Shown here piece after piece: positions 7,999 to 20,052 of a stretch of DNA of 64,000 nt; positions within the stretch are counted from its first letter, which is position 1; every line of letters starts with the position of its first letter. The stretch is from Methylonatrum sp040877625 (GTDB taxonomy: Bacteria > Pseudomonadota > Gammaproteobacteria > Nitrococcales > Aquisalimonadaceae), in contig JBBDNK010000006.1 in NCBI GenBank assembly GCA_040877625.1, positions 93,268-157,267 on the forward strand, in the 5' to 3' direction. Position numbers and translations under genes: made by a program. The notes beneath the pieces are model-generated. The model searched no databases and was not told where the DNA came from. It saw nothing but the letters and a program-made list of their open reading frames with translations.

Positions 7999-8771
7999 CG
8001 GTTCCGTTCCAGCCTGACGGTTTCGGCGTGCTCATTATCGGAGACGAACTGCTGTCCGGAAAACGCCAGGACCGGCATCTGCCGGAGGTTATTCGCGTGC
8101 TCAAGGCGCGCGGGCTGGAGCTGGCCTGGGCGCGTATGGAGGGGGATGAACCCGCGCGCATCACCCGTGCTCTCCGGCAGAGCATGGCGTCGAACGACGT
8201 GGTTTTCAGCTTCGGCGGCATCGGCGCCACGCCGGATGACCGTACCAGGCAATGCGCCGCCGAGGCGGCCGGGGTGGCGCTGCAGGCGCATCCCGACGGT
8301 GTTCGTGCCCTCGAGGAACAGTTCGGCCGCGAGGGCGCTCCCCGGCGCCAGCGCATGGTGGAGTTCCCGATCGGCTCGGACATCATTCCCAATCCGGTCA
8401 ACAGGGTGCCCGGCTTCCGGCTTGGCCACCATTATTTCGTACCCGGCTTCCCCAACATGGCCTGGCCGATGATCGAGTGGGTGCTGGATACCCATTACGC
8501 GCATCTTCATGCGGTCGGCAGCCGGCTCGAACGCGCCATGACCGTGTTCAAGGCCCGGGAGAGCGATCTGATTCCCACCCTGGAGGAATTCACCAATCGC
8601 TATCCGGATCTGCGCGTATCCTGCTTGCCGCGCTGGTCGCCTCCCGATTTCGAACTGGAACTCGGTCTCCGCGGGCCCGCCGAACTGGTCAACGCGGTCA
8701 TGGTCGAGCTGCAGCGTGTCGTGGACGGCATGGGATATGTCTGGGAAGAAAAGGACCTGGGGCGTCAATGA
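7995..8771 (+). CDS. Molybdopterin-binding-fold protein (CinA N-terminal / MoaB-like)
   Basis: 258-residue protein of the MoCF-biosynthesis fold (competence/damage-inducible protein A family). The recognised segments are VLIIGDELLSGKRQDRHL at the N-terminus, then DVVFSFGGIGATPDDRTRQ, the signature Gly-rich loop, and VPGFPNMAWPM. The C-terminal nicotinamide-amidase domain of full CinA is absent. It may act on a nucleotide or pterin, but the substrate is unknown. Translationally coupled to the YigB-like phosphatase through an ATGA overlap. Confidence 0.85.
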   Translation: MTVPFQPDGFGVLIIGDELLSGKRQDRHLPEVIRVLKARGLELAWARMEGDEPARITRALRQSMASNDVVFSFGGIGATPDDRTRQCAAEAAGVALQAHPDGVRALEEQFGREGAPRRQRMVEFPIGSDIIPNPVNRVPGFRLGHHYFVPGFPNMAWPMIEWVLDTHYAHLHAVGSRLERAMTVFKARESDLIPTLEEFTNRYPDLRVSCLPRWSPPDFELELGLRGPAELVNAVMVELQRVVDGMGYVWEEKDLGRQ

Positions 8772-8858
8772 CCCCAGTCCCTCCGCACGCGAGATGCCGG
8801 GCGGCTTTGTCTGAATTTCGACAGGTCGATGATTTTCCGCGCTTTTTTTTCCTGGATA

Positions 8859-8889
8859 TTGTCGCCCGTGCAAGCGACGAGGCTATACT
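8859..8889 (+). promoter_or_regulatory. Weak candidate promoter upstream of clpG-like gene
   Basis: TTGTCG at 8859-8864 and TATACT at 8884-8889, with a long 19-base spacer. It lies in the 200-bp gap before the disaggregase gene. No good heat-shock (CTTGAAA/CCCCAT) promoter was seen by eye. Offered as the best candidate only. Confidence 0.25.
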
Positions 8890-8970
8890 TACCGAATTAC
8901 AACAGCACTAGGCCGGGACAGCGCCAGCAAGATTGATCTCCGACATCACGAACGGATACGGAGGTTCCCC

Positions 8971-11727
<2,757 letters not shown>

Positions 11728-11755
11728 CTGGTTCGGGTGTTCGGAGGAGCATGGC

Positions 11756-12601
11756 ATGGGCGGTATAGGCGAGATTTTCTGGATATTTTTGATATTCGCC
11801 ATGATGCAGCCGTGGGTGCGGCAGAAGATGCTGGAAAGTGCCCGCCTGCGGCTGATGTACCGTATCGAACGCAAACGCAATAGCCGAGTCATTCTGCTCG
11901 TCCATCGGCAGGAAACCATGAGCGTTCTTGGTTTTCCCCTCTTGCGATACATCGATATCAATGATGCGGAGGATGTGATCCGCGCCATTCATCTGACCGA
12001 TGAAAAAGTGCCCATTGATCTGGTGCTGCACACGCCCGGCGGCCTGGTGCTGGCCAGCCTGCAGATTGCCCGGGCAATCAAGACGCACAAGGCCAGGGTG
12101 ACCGTGTTTGTGCCCCATTATGCCATGTCGGGGGGTACGCTGATTTCGCTCGCGGCGGACGAAATCGTCATGAACAGCCACGCCGTCCTGGGGCCGGTGG
12201 ACCCGCAACTTGGCCGGTATCCGGCCGCATCACTCATCAAGGTCGTCAAGACAAAGGACATCAACGAAATCGAGGACAAGACCCTGATCATGGCCGATAT
12301 TGGTGAAAAGGCGCTGCAGCAGATCAGGGCGGAAGTGGTCGAGCTGCTGGCCGGCCGGGTGCCCGAGGACAAGGCCAACGAGCTTGCCGACAAGCTCAGC
12401 CAGGGTGTGTGGACCCACGACCATCCGATCAGCGTCAGGGAAGCGCGGGCGCTGGGCATTTCCGTCAGCGATGAAATGCCGGAGGACATCTACCGGCTGA
12501 TGTCCCTTTTCCCCCAGCCTGTCCAGCGAACGCCTTCCGTGCAATACGTGCCCACACCGTATGAAAGGCCGCAGTCCTCGCAGGGCGGCAGGAGTTCATA
12601 G
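11756..12601 (+). CDS. SDH-family Clp-fold serine proteinase, membrane-anchored
   Basis: 281-residue ClpP/crotonase-fold protein of the serine-dehydrogenase-proteinase family (PF01972 type). Residues 4-18 (IGEIFWIFLIFAMMQ) form an N-terminal membrane segment. DLVLHTPGGLVLAS is the oxyanion-loop region, YAMSGGTLISLAADEIVM contains the likely nucleophile Ser, and SHAVLGPVDPQLG follows. The start at 11756 has GGAGG eight bases upstream; longer upstream open frame is inside clpG. It lies 28 bp after the disaggregase and is probably co-transcribed, suggesting membrane-side protein quality control. Whether it works with the disaggregase is inference. Confidence 0.85.
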   Translation: MGGIGEIFWIFLIFAMMQPWVRQKMLESARLRLMYRIERKRNSRVILLVHRQETMSVLGFPLLRYIDINDAEDVIRAIHLTDEKVPIDLVLHTPGGLVLASLQIARAIKTHKARVTVFVPHYAMSGGTLISLAADEIVMNSHAVLGPVDPQLGRYPAASLIKVVKTKDINEIEDKTLIMADIGEKALQQIRAEVVELLAGRVPEDKANELADKLSQGVWTHDHPISVREARALGISVSDEMPEDIYRLMSLFPQPVQRTPSVQYVPTPYERPQSSQGGRSS

Positions 12602-12821
12602 CGCTCTCCGGCGGCGGCACCCTCCATGCGGCTGGTTGCCCATGGTCTAGCCGGGATAACGAGACCGTCACCAGCGCGCCCGGCGTATCGGATGCACCTC
12701 GGCAGAATGGCGGGACAGGAAATTATTGTTCATATCAGTTATTTTCGCGACGCCGTACCTGATTTCTCCTGCGACATTCGGGAATATGTTCCCGCAGAAA
12801 TGGCCCACGAAGAGAAAGAAA

Positions 12822-14951
12822 ATGATAGATGCCGGAAAAGGTCAGCACAGCAAGGCGGCGGTTGTTGATGCATTGAATCCCGGGCAGGCCGGGGAATCCG
12901 ACCACAATTATCACGACTACCTGCGCGAAATCATGGACGGGCTCAGCCCGAGCGTATTCGTCGGCTTGCTGACAACTGGAGGCGCGCTGCTCTACGCTAA
13001 CCGGGCTGCGCTCGAGGCTATTGGCGGCAACCATGACAAGGTGTTGGGGAAGCATTTCGCGGCCACCCCCTGGTGGGCCTTTTCCGCGTCGCTCCGCCGG
13101 CGTCTGCGCAAGGCGATCCGCCAGGCAGCCAAGGGCGAATCCTCGCGTTTCGACATGACACTCCGGGACAGCGCCGGCCGCCTAAGGGTGATGGACTTTA
13201 CGTTGCATCCCGTATACGGCCGTCAGGGGCAAATTCTCTACCTGGTTCCTTCAGCCCACGATGTCACCGACCGGATACAGGCGGAACAGGCATTGCGCAT
13301 GACACAGTTCGCCGTCGATCATGCCCAGGGGATTGTGTTCCAGATGAACGCCGATGGTCGCGTGCGTTACGTCAATGAATCCGCCTGTCGGCATCTCGGT
13401 TATGCGCGGGAAGAACTGGTGGGCATGCCGGTCCACGAGATTGATCCCCGGATAGCCGAGGGGGACTGGCCGGCGCTATGGGACCGGTTGAAAGCCCAGC
13501 GTTCGGTGCGCCTGGAGTCGATCCACCGTCACCGCGATGGTCATGGCATTCCGGTAGAAATTTCCGCCAATTATTTCGAATACGAAGGCGAGGAATACAG
13601 TTTCGTTTACGTGGACGATATCAGTGAGCGCAAGGCGACGGAGGAGCGCATTCGCCATCTCGCGTATTACGATAGCGTGACTGGCCTGCCCAATCGCATT
13701 CTGCTATGCGACCGCCTGAATCAGGCCATTGATTCAGCGGGCCGCAGTGGCCAACAGGTGATCGTCCTGTTCATCGGCCTGGACCGCTTCAAGCTGGTGA
13801 ACAGTGTTCTGGGGCACGCTGGCGGCGACGAAGTGCTTCGGATCGCCGCCACGCGACTGGTTGCTGCGATAGATCAAACGGACACGGTGGCGCGCATCGG
13901 TGGTGACGAATTCGCGATGGTGCTGTCAGGGCCGAGGGCGGTGGATCCGACACGGACGGCGCGGCGCATTCTGGACGCTATCGCGCAGCCTGTCGACGTT
14001 GCCGGTCAGGAGCTCTTCGTGACCTGCAGTATCGGCGCCGCGATCTACCCGGACGATGGGACCGATGCCGACGAGTTGCTCAAGCACGCCTGTACGGCGC
14101 TACATCGGGCCAAGGCGCAGGGCCGCAACGATGTCCATGCCTATACCCCGGATCCTGGCGGTTGGGACCCAGAGTGGCTCCCCCTGGAAGCAGGGTTGCG
14201 CAAGGCACTGCAACGCGGTGAATTTGAGCTGCACTACCAGCCCCGGATCGATCTGCGCACAGGCGGGTTTTCCGGGACGGAGGCACTGCTCCGCTGGAGG
14301 CATCCCGACAAGGGCATGCTGCTCCCCGCGCGGTTCATCCCCATTGCGGAAGAGACGGGCCTGATCCTGCCCATTGGCGAGTGGGTTCTGCAGGCTGCGT
14401 GTCTTCAGCAGAGAGTCTGGCTCGATAAGGGGGTCGCGCCCGCGCATATCGGGGTCAATATTTCCGCGCGCCAGTTCCGCCAACCGGATCTCGCCCGCCA
14501 CGTGGCACGTGTTCTCCAGGAAACTGGTGTCGACCCCTGTCAACTGGAGATCGAATTGACCGAAAGCATGCTGATACAGGATGTGGACTCAGCTATCCAC
14601 GCCATGTCTGAGCTCAAGGACATGGGGGTGCATATCGCGCTGGATGACTTCGGCACCGGTTATTCCAGCCTGAGCTATCTCAGGCGTTTCCCCATCGATA
14701 CCCTGAAGATCGACCGGTCTTTCGTGTCCGAGATCACCTCCGACCAGAGCAGCGCGGCAATTGCGGATGCAATAATCGCCATGGCCCATCGCCTGGGAAT
14801 GACCGTGATTGCCGAGGGCGTGGAGACAACGGATCAGCTCGACATTCTGCGCGGTAGTGGTTGCGATCATGCGCAGGGCTACCTGTTCTCCAGGCCTCTG
14901 CCGGCGGACGCGTTGACGCAAGGACTCGCTCAGGGGCTGTTTGCCACCTGA
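12822..14951 (+). CDS. PAS-PAS-GGDEF-EAL cyclic-di-GMP protein
   Basis: Predicted bifunctional c-di-GMP enzyme of 709 residues. Two PAS domains come first (about 40-155 and 165-285; the second has YVNESACRHLGYAREELVG). The GGDEF domain has an intact active site (RIGGDEFAMVL near residue 359). The EAL domain has TEALLRW near 486, ELTESM, ALDDFGTGYSSLSYL and TLKIDRSFV, and ends AEGVETTDQ...AQGYLFSRPLP. All key metal-binding residues for phosphodiesterase activity are visible. The start is uncertain: ATG 12786 and TTG 12726 are in frame upstream, and 12822 has only a weak GAGAAAG. No transmembrane segment is seen from 12822. Confidence 0.9.
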   Translation: MIDAGKGQHSKAAVVDALNPGQAGESDHNYHDYLREIMDGLSPSVFVGLLTTGGALLYANRAALEAIGGNHDKVLGKHFAATPWWAFSASLRRRLRKAIRQAAKGESSRFDMTLRDSAGRLRVMDFTLHPVYGRQGQILYLVPSAHDVTDRIQAEQALRMTQFAVDHAQGIVFQMNADGRVRYVNESACRHLGYAREELVGMPVHEIDPRIAEGDWPALWDRLKAQRSVRLESIHRHRDGHGIPVEISANYFEYEGEEYSFVYVDDISERKATEERIRHLAYYDSVTGLPNRILLCDRLNQAIDSAGRSGQQVIVLFIGLDRFKLVNSVLGHAGGDEVLRIAATRLVAAIDQTDTVARIGGDEFAMVLSGPRAVDPTRTARRILDAIAQPVDVAGQELFVTCSIGAAIYPDDGTDADELLKHACTALHRAKAQGRNDVHAYTPDPGGWDPEWLPLEAGLRKALQRGEFELHYQPRIDLRTGGFSGTEALLRWRHPDKGMLLPARFIPIAEETGLILPIGEWVLQAACLQQRVWLDKGVAPAHIGVNISARQFRQPDLARHVARVLQETGVDPCQLEIELTESMLIQDVDSAIHAMSELKDMGVHIALDDFGTGYSSLSYLRRFPIDTLKIDRSFVSEITSDQSSAAIADAIIAMAHRLGMTVIAEGVETTDQLDILRGSGCDHAQGYLFSRPLPADALTQGLAQGLFAT

Positions 14952-14959
14952 GGTTCTGA

Positions 14960-16396
14960 TCAGTCTCCGCCGCCTGCCGCGGTTTCCCCGCGAAGGGCAC
15001 CGTGGTCCGCCAGCACCAGCGCCATGGCGCTGGTCAGGCGGCGGGCGGTGGCCAGGTGCAGGAATTCGTTGGGGCCGTGGGCGTTGGAGTGGGGCCCCAG
15101 AACCCCGGTGATGACGAACTGGGCCCTGGGATAGGCTTCTCCCAGCATGGCCATGAACGGGATGGTGCCGCCTTCGCCCATATTCATGGCCGGCGCGCCG
15201 AAGCACTGCCGTGATGCCTGATCCAGGCTACGTGTCAGCCACTGCGCCAGCGGTGGTGCATGCCAGCCGGTGGACGCCTGGTCGGGCTCAAACCGCACAC
15301 TGGCGCCATAGGGTGGGTTCGCCTCCAGCAGGCCTTTCAGTTCCTGGCTCGCGGCCTCCGCATTCACCGTGGGGGGCAGGCGCAGGGACAGTTTCAGCGC
15401 CGTGCCGGGGCGCAGTACGTTGCCCGCCTGGTCCAGCGCCGGCAGGTCGGCGCTGCCGATGATCTCCAGCGCCGGGTGCCAGGTGCGGTTCAGCACCAGT
15501 TCGGTCAGGTCGGTGGTGGTGGCGGTTGCGCCCTGGACAAAGGGAAACCGGCGGTAGAGCGTATCCCCCAGCACCGCCGCCGCCGCGGCAGCCTGCTCTC
15601 GCCGCACGGCGGGAATCTCCGCCATCAGACCGGCCGGGCGGATGGTGCCGGTGGCGCTGTCCTCCAGCAGGCCCAGCAGTTCGCGGGCGATCCGGAAACT
15701 GGAGGGCACCACGCCGCTGGCATCACCGGAGTGCACGCCTTCCTCCAGGATATCCACCCGCAGCACGCCACTGGCGATCCCCCGCAGCGACGTGGTGCAC
15801 CAGAGCTGATCGTAATTGCCGCAGCCGGAATCCAGACAGATCACCAGATCCGGTTCACCGATCCGGGCGGACACGTGCTGGATGTAGGCGGGCAGATCGT
15901 AGCTGCCGCTTTCCTCGCAGGTCTCAATGAGTATGACGCAGCGCGCATGCGGCACGTTCTGTTCCCGCAGCGCCATGATGGCGGTCAGTGACGCGAACAC
16001 CGCATAGCCGTCATCCGCGCCGCCGCGGCCATAAAGTCGACCGTCGCGCAGCACCGGCGTCCAGGGCCCCAGTCCGTCGGCCCAGCCGGTCATCTCCGGT
16101 TGCTTGTCGAGGTGGCCATAGAGCAGCACCGTTCCGTCGGCCTCGCCGGCAATCTCGATCAGCAACACCGGCGTGCGGCCGGGCAGGCGGATCACCTCAA
16201 CGGCCATGTCGCCGGTGGCCTGTCGCCGACACCAGGCCTCTGCCTGGCTGATGGCCTCTTCGATGTAGCCGTTGGCTTCCCACTCGGCATCGAAGTGCGG
16301 GGACTTTGCGGGGATACGGATGTACTGCTCCAGCTCTGGCTGTATGTCTGTCTGCCAGGCATGCTCGACGCGGTCATGCAGCTTGCCGAGATCCAT
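14960..16396 (-). CDS. M20-family metallopeptidase (dipeptidase-like)
   Basis: 478-residue zinc hydrolase. The metal-binding motifs of the M20 family are present: LYGHLDKQPE (first His and Asp), YGRGGADDGYAV (bridging Asp) and LIETCEESGS (catalytic Glu pair). GVHSGDASG begins the lid/dimerisation domain, and the C-terminal GPHSNAHGPNEF supplies the last His ligand. It probably cleaves short peptides or N-acyl amino acids; the substrate is unknown. It is last in the leftward series that starts with the cupin gene, 108 bp after the GlcG-like gene, and ends 8 bp from the convergent EAL gene. Confidence 0.9.
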   Translation of the reverse strand: MDLGKLHDRVEHAWQTDIQPELEQYIRIPAKSPHFDAEWEANGYIEEAISQAEAWCRRQATGDMAVEVIRLPGRTPVLLIEIAGEADGTVLLYGHLDKQPEMTGWADGLGPWTPVLRDGRLYGRGGADDGYAVFASLTAIMALREQNVPHARCVILIETCEESGSYDLPAYIQHVSARIGEPDLVICLDSGCGNYDQLWCTTSLRGIASGVLRVDILEEGVHSGDASGVVPSSFRIARELLGLLEDSATGTIRPAGLMAEIPAVRREQAAAAAAVLGDTLYRRFPFVQGATATTTDLTELVLNRTWHPALEIIGSADLPALDQAGNVLRPGTALKLSLRLPPTVNAEAASQELKGLLEANPPYGASVRFEPDQASTGWHAPPLAQWLTRSLDQASRQCFGAPAMNMGEGGTIPFMAMLGEAYPRAQFVITGVLGPHSNAHGPNEFLHLATARRLTSAMALVLADHGALRGETAAGGGD

Positions 16397-16504
16397 GAAA
16401 TGCTCCCGCTAACGTGTCTTCGTTAACGATATCAGCTATCCACGGGGGCATGACAGTGTCGAAGCAGCGTTCATCCGGCGCCGCGCGCGGGTCCTTCCGT
16501 GCCA

Positions 16505-16945
16505 TCAGTCTCGACTTTCTCCGTTGTCCGGTACCAGGCCGGCGGCCGTGATGCCGTGAACAGCGCAGACATCGTCGTTGAGGGAGGTATCGCCACTGAT
16601 GCCGACTGATCCGATGATTGCGCCTTCGCTGTTGCGAATCAACACGCCTCCGGGCACCGGTACCATTCTGCCGCCTGACATGTCGGAAAGGGACGAGAAG
16701 AATTGAGGCGTATTCGCCGCGCGCCTCGCCAGTTCCTTGCCGCCAAAGCCCATGCCGAGCACGCCCCAGGCCTTGCCGACGGCGATATCCGGCCGCAGCA
16801 GGCTTGAATTGTCATCCCGCAGGAGTGAAACGATATGCCCGCCCTGGTCCAGCACGGCGACGGTCAACGGTGACAGACCAAGCTCCTTGCCTTTGCTCAG
16901 GGCACTTTCAGTGATGGACAGGGCTTGTTGCAAGGTTACCGACAT
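16505..16945 (-). CDS. GlcG/HbpS-family protein
   Basis: 146-residue cytosolic protein of the GlcG/HbpS (PF03928) family. It shows LTVAVLDQGGHIVSLLRDD, the hydrophobic GKAWGVLGMGFGG region, GGRMVPVPGGVLIR and the C-terminal GAIIGSVGISGD signature. Members occur in glycolate and diol utilisation loci or bind haem; no enzymatic role is established. AGGAG lies eight bases before the ATG at 16945. It lies immediately downstream of the TRAP permease gene, so it is probably part of the same uptake/catabolic unit. Confidence 0.88.
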   Translation of the reverse strand: MSVTLQQALSITESALSKGKELGLSPLTVAVLDQGGHIVSLLRDDNSSLLRPDIAVGKAWGVLGMGFGGKELARRAANTPQFFSSLSDMSGGRMVPVPGGVLIRNSEGAIIGSVGISGDTSLNDDVCAVHGITAAGLVPDNGESRD

Positions 16946-16979
16946 CGGCTTTTCTCCTGTTCCGCTTCGGAACGCTTCT

Positions 16980-18881
16980 TTACATTACGGGTTGGTGCGC
17001 GGGCCGCAAGCGCCATTGCAGAAGTATGACCGCGACGATGAGGCTGATGCCTATGGCGTCCGAGGTTACGCCGGGGAAGACCAGGGTCAGTGCACCCAGA
17101 CCGAACGGGATACGCAGCCACAGCTTCATTTCTCTGCCAAGGAGCCAGCTGCCCAGCGCGCCAGCGAAGGCCCAGACGCCGAGGATGGCGGTCAGCGTTG
17201 CGGCGAGGACTTCGATCACCGTGCCGTCCATCAGCAATGCGGGGGCGTACACGAACATGAACGGAATGATGAAGGCGACGATGGCCAGCCTGAACGCCAT
17301 GATGCCGACAGAAAACGGGTTGGCGCCGGCGATGGAGCCGGCGGGGAACGCAACCAGCGCGACCGGTGGCGTAATGCCGCTCAGACAGGCGAAATAGAAG
17401 ATGAACAGATGGGCGGCCAGGGCGTTGATGCCGAGGTCCGTCAGTGCACCGGCGATAATCGACGCCGAAACGATATACGCGGCGGTCGCGGGCAGGCCCA
17501 TGCTGAGGATGATCGTGACGACTGCGCTCAGTATCAGCGCAATCAACACGATGCCGTCCGACAGCGCCATGACTACAGAGGAAAGACGCACACCGATGCC
17601 GGTAAGCGAAAACAGACCGACGATGACGCCCGCGGACGCACAGGCCACGATGACTTCCAGGGCACCTTTGGACCCATCCACCGCCGCCTCGATCAGACGC
17701 CGATACCCCAGGCGCGATTGCACGCGTACCCAGGAGACGATGAAGGTTGTTCCCATGGCGAACAGTGCCGCGCGAATTGGCGAAGTGCCTTCAACGACCA
17801 GCATGTAGATCAGTACCAGAATGGGAATCGACAGATGGCCCCATTGCCGCATGACGGTGAGGAAGCGGGGAAGTTCACTTTTTTTCAGCCCCTTGAGCCC
17901 CTGCTTCGCCGACTCGATATCCACGATCAGGAATACCGAGAGGAAGAACAGGAGCGCCGGCAACGTTGCGGCAATGATGATCGAGGCATACGGAACACGC
18001 GTGAATTCCGCCATGAGAAAGGCGCCGGCGCCCATGATCGGCGGCATGACCTGGCCGCCGGTGGACGCCACCGATTCGACCGCGGCGGCGAACACGGGAC
18101 GGAACCCGGTCCGTTTCATCAACGGGATGGTCATGGTCCCGGTAGTGACCACATTCGCGATGCCGGTGCCCGAGATGGTACCGAACAGGGCGCTGGCAAA
18201 GACACTGACCTTGGCTGGCCCGCCGCGCGTGCGGCCGGCGACACTGTAGGCCAAATCCATGTAAAAATCGCCGGTTCGGGAAAGCCTGAGCATCGCCCCG
18301 AACAGAATGAAGAGATAGACGTAGGTCGACGATACCCCGAGCGGAATACCGTAGATGCCGTCCATGCTATAAAGGAAGCTGATTGTTCTGCGCAGGGAGA
18401 ATGAGCGTGACTGCAGCATTCCCGGCGCCCAGTCGCCGAACAGGGCGTACAGCATCAGTACGGCGATGATGATGACCAGCGGCCAGCCAATGGCTCTGCG
18501 GGTAATCTCCAGAATGAGTCCCAGTGTGAGGCCGCCGAACACCAGATCAAGCTGCGTGGGCGCTACGCCGTATCGCCACTGCATGTTCGGGCCTTCGATC
18601 AGGAAATAGCTGGTAGCGGCAATGCCGCCCAATATCAGAATGTAATCCGACCAGTGCGGCCGTTCTCTGGCGTTCAGCCAGCCCGCATAAATGAGCGGTA
18701 CCAGGATGAAGCCGACCAGTAGATGCAGCGCTCGCAGATTCATCACGCCGGGCGAAGATATCCCCAGGGCGTAGATGTGAAACGCTGCCGTGCAGACCGA
18801 TATCAACGTGACCAGAGTCGCGGCAGGGCCGATCAGTGTCCGCTTGTTTCTCTCGAACTCGATAGTCTTTATCTCGTCCAT
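16980..18881 (-). CDS. TRAP transporter fused permease (4TM-12TM, TAXI type)
   Basis: 633-residue inner-membrane protein with about 16-18 hydrophobic segments. It fuses the small DctQ-like and large DctM-like subunits, as is usual for TAXI TRAP systems. The DctM signature region is visible in ALFGTISGTGIANVVTTGTMT, GGQVMPPIMGAGAFLMAEF and LPATAAYIVSASIIAGAL. It imports an organic acid using the sodium or proton gradient together with the TAXI binding protein encoded 115 bp upstream. GGGAG lies seven bases before the ATG. The gap to the binding-protein gene contains a hairpin that may lower permease output. Confidence 0.93.
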   Translation of the reverse strand: MDEIKTIEFERNKRTLIGPAATLVTLISVCTAAFHIYALGISSPGVMNLRALHLLVGFILVPLIYAGWLNARERPHWSDYILILGGIAATSYFLIEGPNMQWRYGVAPTQLDLVFGGLTLGLILEITRRAIGWPLVIIIAVLMLYALFGDWAPGMLQSRSFSLRRTISFLYSMDGIYGIPLGVSSTYVYLFILFGAMLRLSRTGDFYMDLAYSVAGRTRGGPAKVSVFASALFGTISGTGIANVVTTGTMTIPLMKRTGFRPVFAAAVESVASTGGQVMPPIMGAGAFLMAEFTRVPYASIIIAATLPALLFFLSVFLIVDIESAKQGLKGLKKSELPRFLTVMRQWGHLSIPILVLIYMLVVEGTSPIRAALFAMGTTFIVSWVRVQSRLGYRRLIEAAVDGSKGALEVIVACASAGVIVGLFSLTGIGVRLSSVVMALSDGIVLIALILSAVVTIILSMGLPATAAYIVSASIIAGALTDLGINALAAHLFIFYFACLSGITPPVALVAFPAGSIAGANPFSVGIMAFRLAIVAFIIPFMFVYAPALLMDGTVIEVLAATLTAILGVWAFAGALGSWLLGREMKLWLRIPFGLGALTLVFPGVTSDAIGISLIVAVILLQWRLRPAHQPVM

Positions 18882-18940
18882 CTCGCGACTCCCCCAGGGA
18901 TGCTCCGGCAGATAACAGCTGCATCGGCGAAATGAAGGAA

Positions 18941-18975
18941 GAGTGCCTTGGCCTTTGCATAAGACCTAGGCACTC
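18941..18975 (-). terminator. Intercistronic hairpin between TAXI binding protein and permease
   Basis: GAGTGCCT at 18941-18948 pairs with AGGCACTC at 18968-18975 (8-bp perfect stem, 19-base loop). It lacks a clear U-tract, so it is more likely an attenuator or mRNA-stabilising hairpin than a strong terminator. Such hairpins commonly raise binding-protein yield relative to membrane subunits. Confidence 0.55.
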
Positions 18976-18996
18976 CCGTTCTGATTTTTATCGGTC

Positions 18997-19977
18997 TTAT
19001 TTCGGTGCAGGCGCCACGTTCATGGGAACGCCTTTTTCCTCGTAGAAGCGTTTGGCGGCGGGATGGAACGGGATCGGAATGTTGCGAACATTCTCGAAGT
19101 TGGTGTTCACGAAGTTGGGGTGACCTCTCTCCAGGCCATCGACATTGGCGTAGACGGTCTCCAGCAGCGTCGTGATGAAGTCATCCGGCAGGTCGGGGCT
19201 TGCGAAAATGAAGTTCATCAGTCCGATGGTTCTGATGTCTTCATTGACGTTTTCGTACAGGCCTTCGGGCAATACGCCCTGTGCGTAGTACGGAAATTCT
19301 TCCAGGAAGCTGTCGATGTTATCACTGCCGATCGGGATGAATCGCAGGTCTCGCCCGATCTGGAGCTCCTGGATGAAGCCTGCGGGATGGCCGGCAAGGT
19401 AAAACACGGCGTCGACAAGGCCGTCGCGTAGCATGCCGCCGGTGTCTTCCCAACTGGCGGTCACGGTACGGCCGGGATTGATGCCGAGATGTTCGAATAG
19501 AGCACCCGACACGACCTGGCTCCCGCTGCCTGGAAGCCCCACCGCAACCTCGCGGCCTTCAAGATCCTCCAGCGTGCGGATGTCGGAGTTGGCGGTCGTG
19601 AAGATCGACAGCCAGGCCGGGTAGGCGGCGTGGAGAGCGGCGATGCCGTCGTAAACGGTTCCGTTTGTCCAGCCGAATCCGTGCACGGCCTGATAGCCTT
19701 GCAGGCTGTTGGTGATGCCGAAATCGGTGTCGCCGTTATGGACGAGAACGATGTTCTGGGCGGCACCGCCGGGCTCCTGAGAAATAGACAGCCCGTTGAA
19801 GCCCTTCGTGACCTGGTTGATCCATGAAGCGATATAGGTGACGTAGAGGCTGCCGGGGCTCTGGCTGGCCGCGGACATTGTCGGGCGAGGCGGCGTTTCC
19901 TGTGCGAAGGATGTGCCCGAGGCTGCAATGGCACCAGCCAGCGCAGCGACGAACGTATACTTGATGAGGGATTTCAT
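18997..19977 (-). CDS. TAXI-family TRAP transporter solute-binding protein
   Basis: 326-residue periplasmic receptor. A Sec signal peptide (MKSLIKYTFVAALAGAIAASGTSFAQE, cleavage after SFA) precedes a TAXI-type binding fold with SLYVTYIASWINQ, GAAQNIVLVHNGDTDFGITNS and VAVGLPGSGSQVVSGALFEHLGI. TAXI receptors bind carboxylates such as oxoacids or amino acids. The ligand here is unknown but may be the substrate of the adjacent SDR, cupin and FAH enzymes. The start at 19977 has GGAG seven bases upstream; a TTG at 19989 is in frame but less likely. Confidence 0.92.
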   Translation of the reverse strand: MKSLIKYTFVAALAGAIAASGTSFAQETPPRPTMSAASQSPGSLYVTYIASWINQVTKGFNGLSISQEPGGAAQNIVLVHNGDTDFGITNSLQGYQAVHGFGWTNGTVYDGIAALHAAYPAWLSIFTTANSDIRTLEDLEGREVAVGLPGSGSQVVSGALFEHLGINPGRTVTASWEDTGGMLRDGLVDAVFYLAGHPAGFIQELQIGRDLRFIPIGSDNIDSFLEEFPYYAQGVLPEGLYENVNEDIRTIGLMNFIFASPDLPDDFITTLLETVYANVDGLERGHPNFVNTNFENVRNIPIPFHPAAKRFYEEKGVPMNVAPAPK

Positions 19978-20052
19978 AAGGTTCTCCAATAGCTTCTTCT
20001 TTTGACAAACGTGTTGCTGGTCTCGACTGCCGTCGAGGGGGCAACTCTTTCT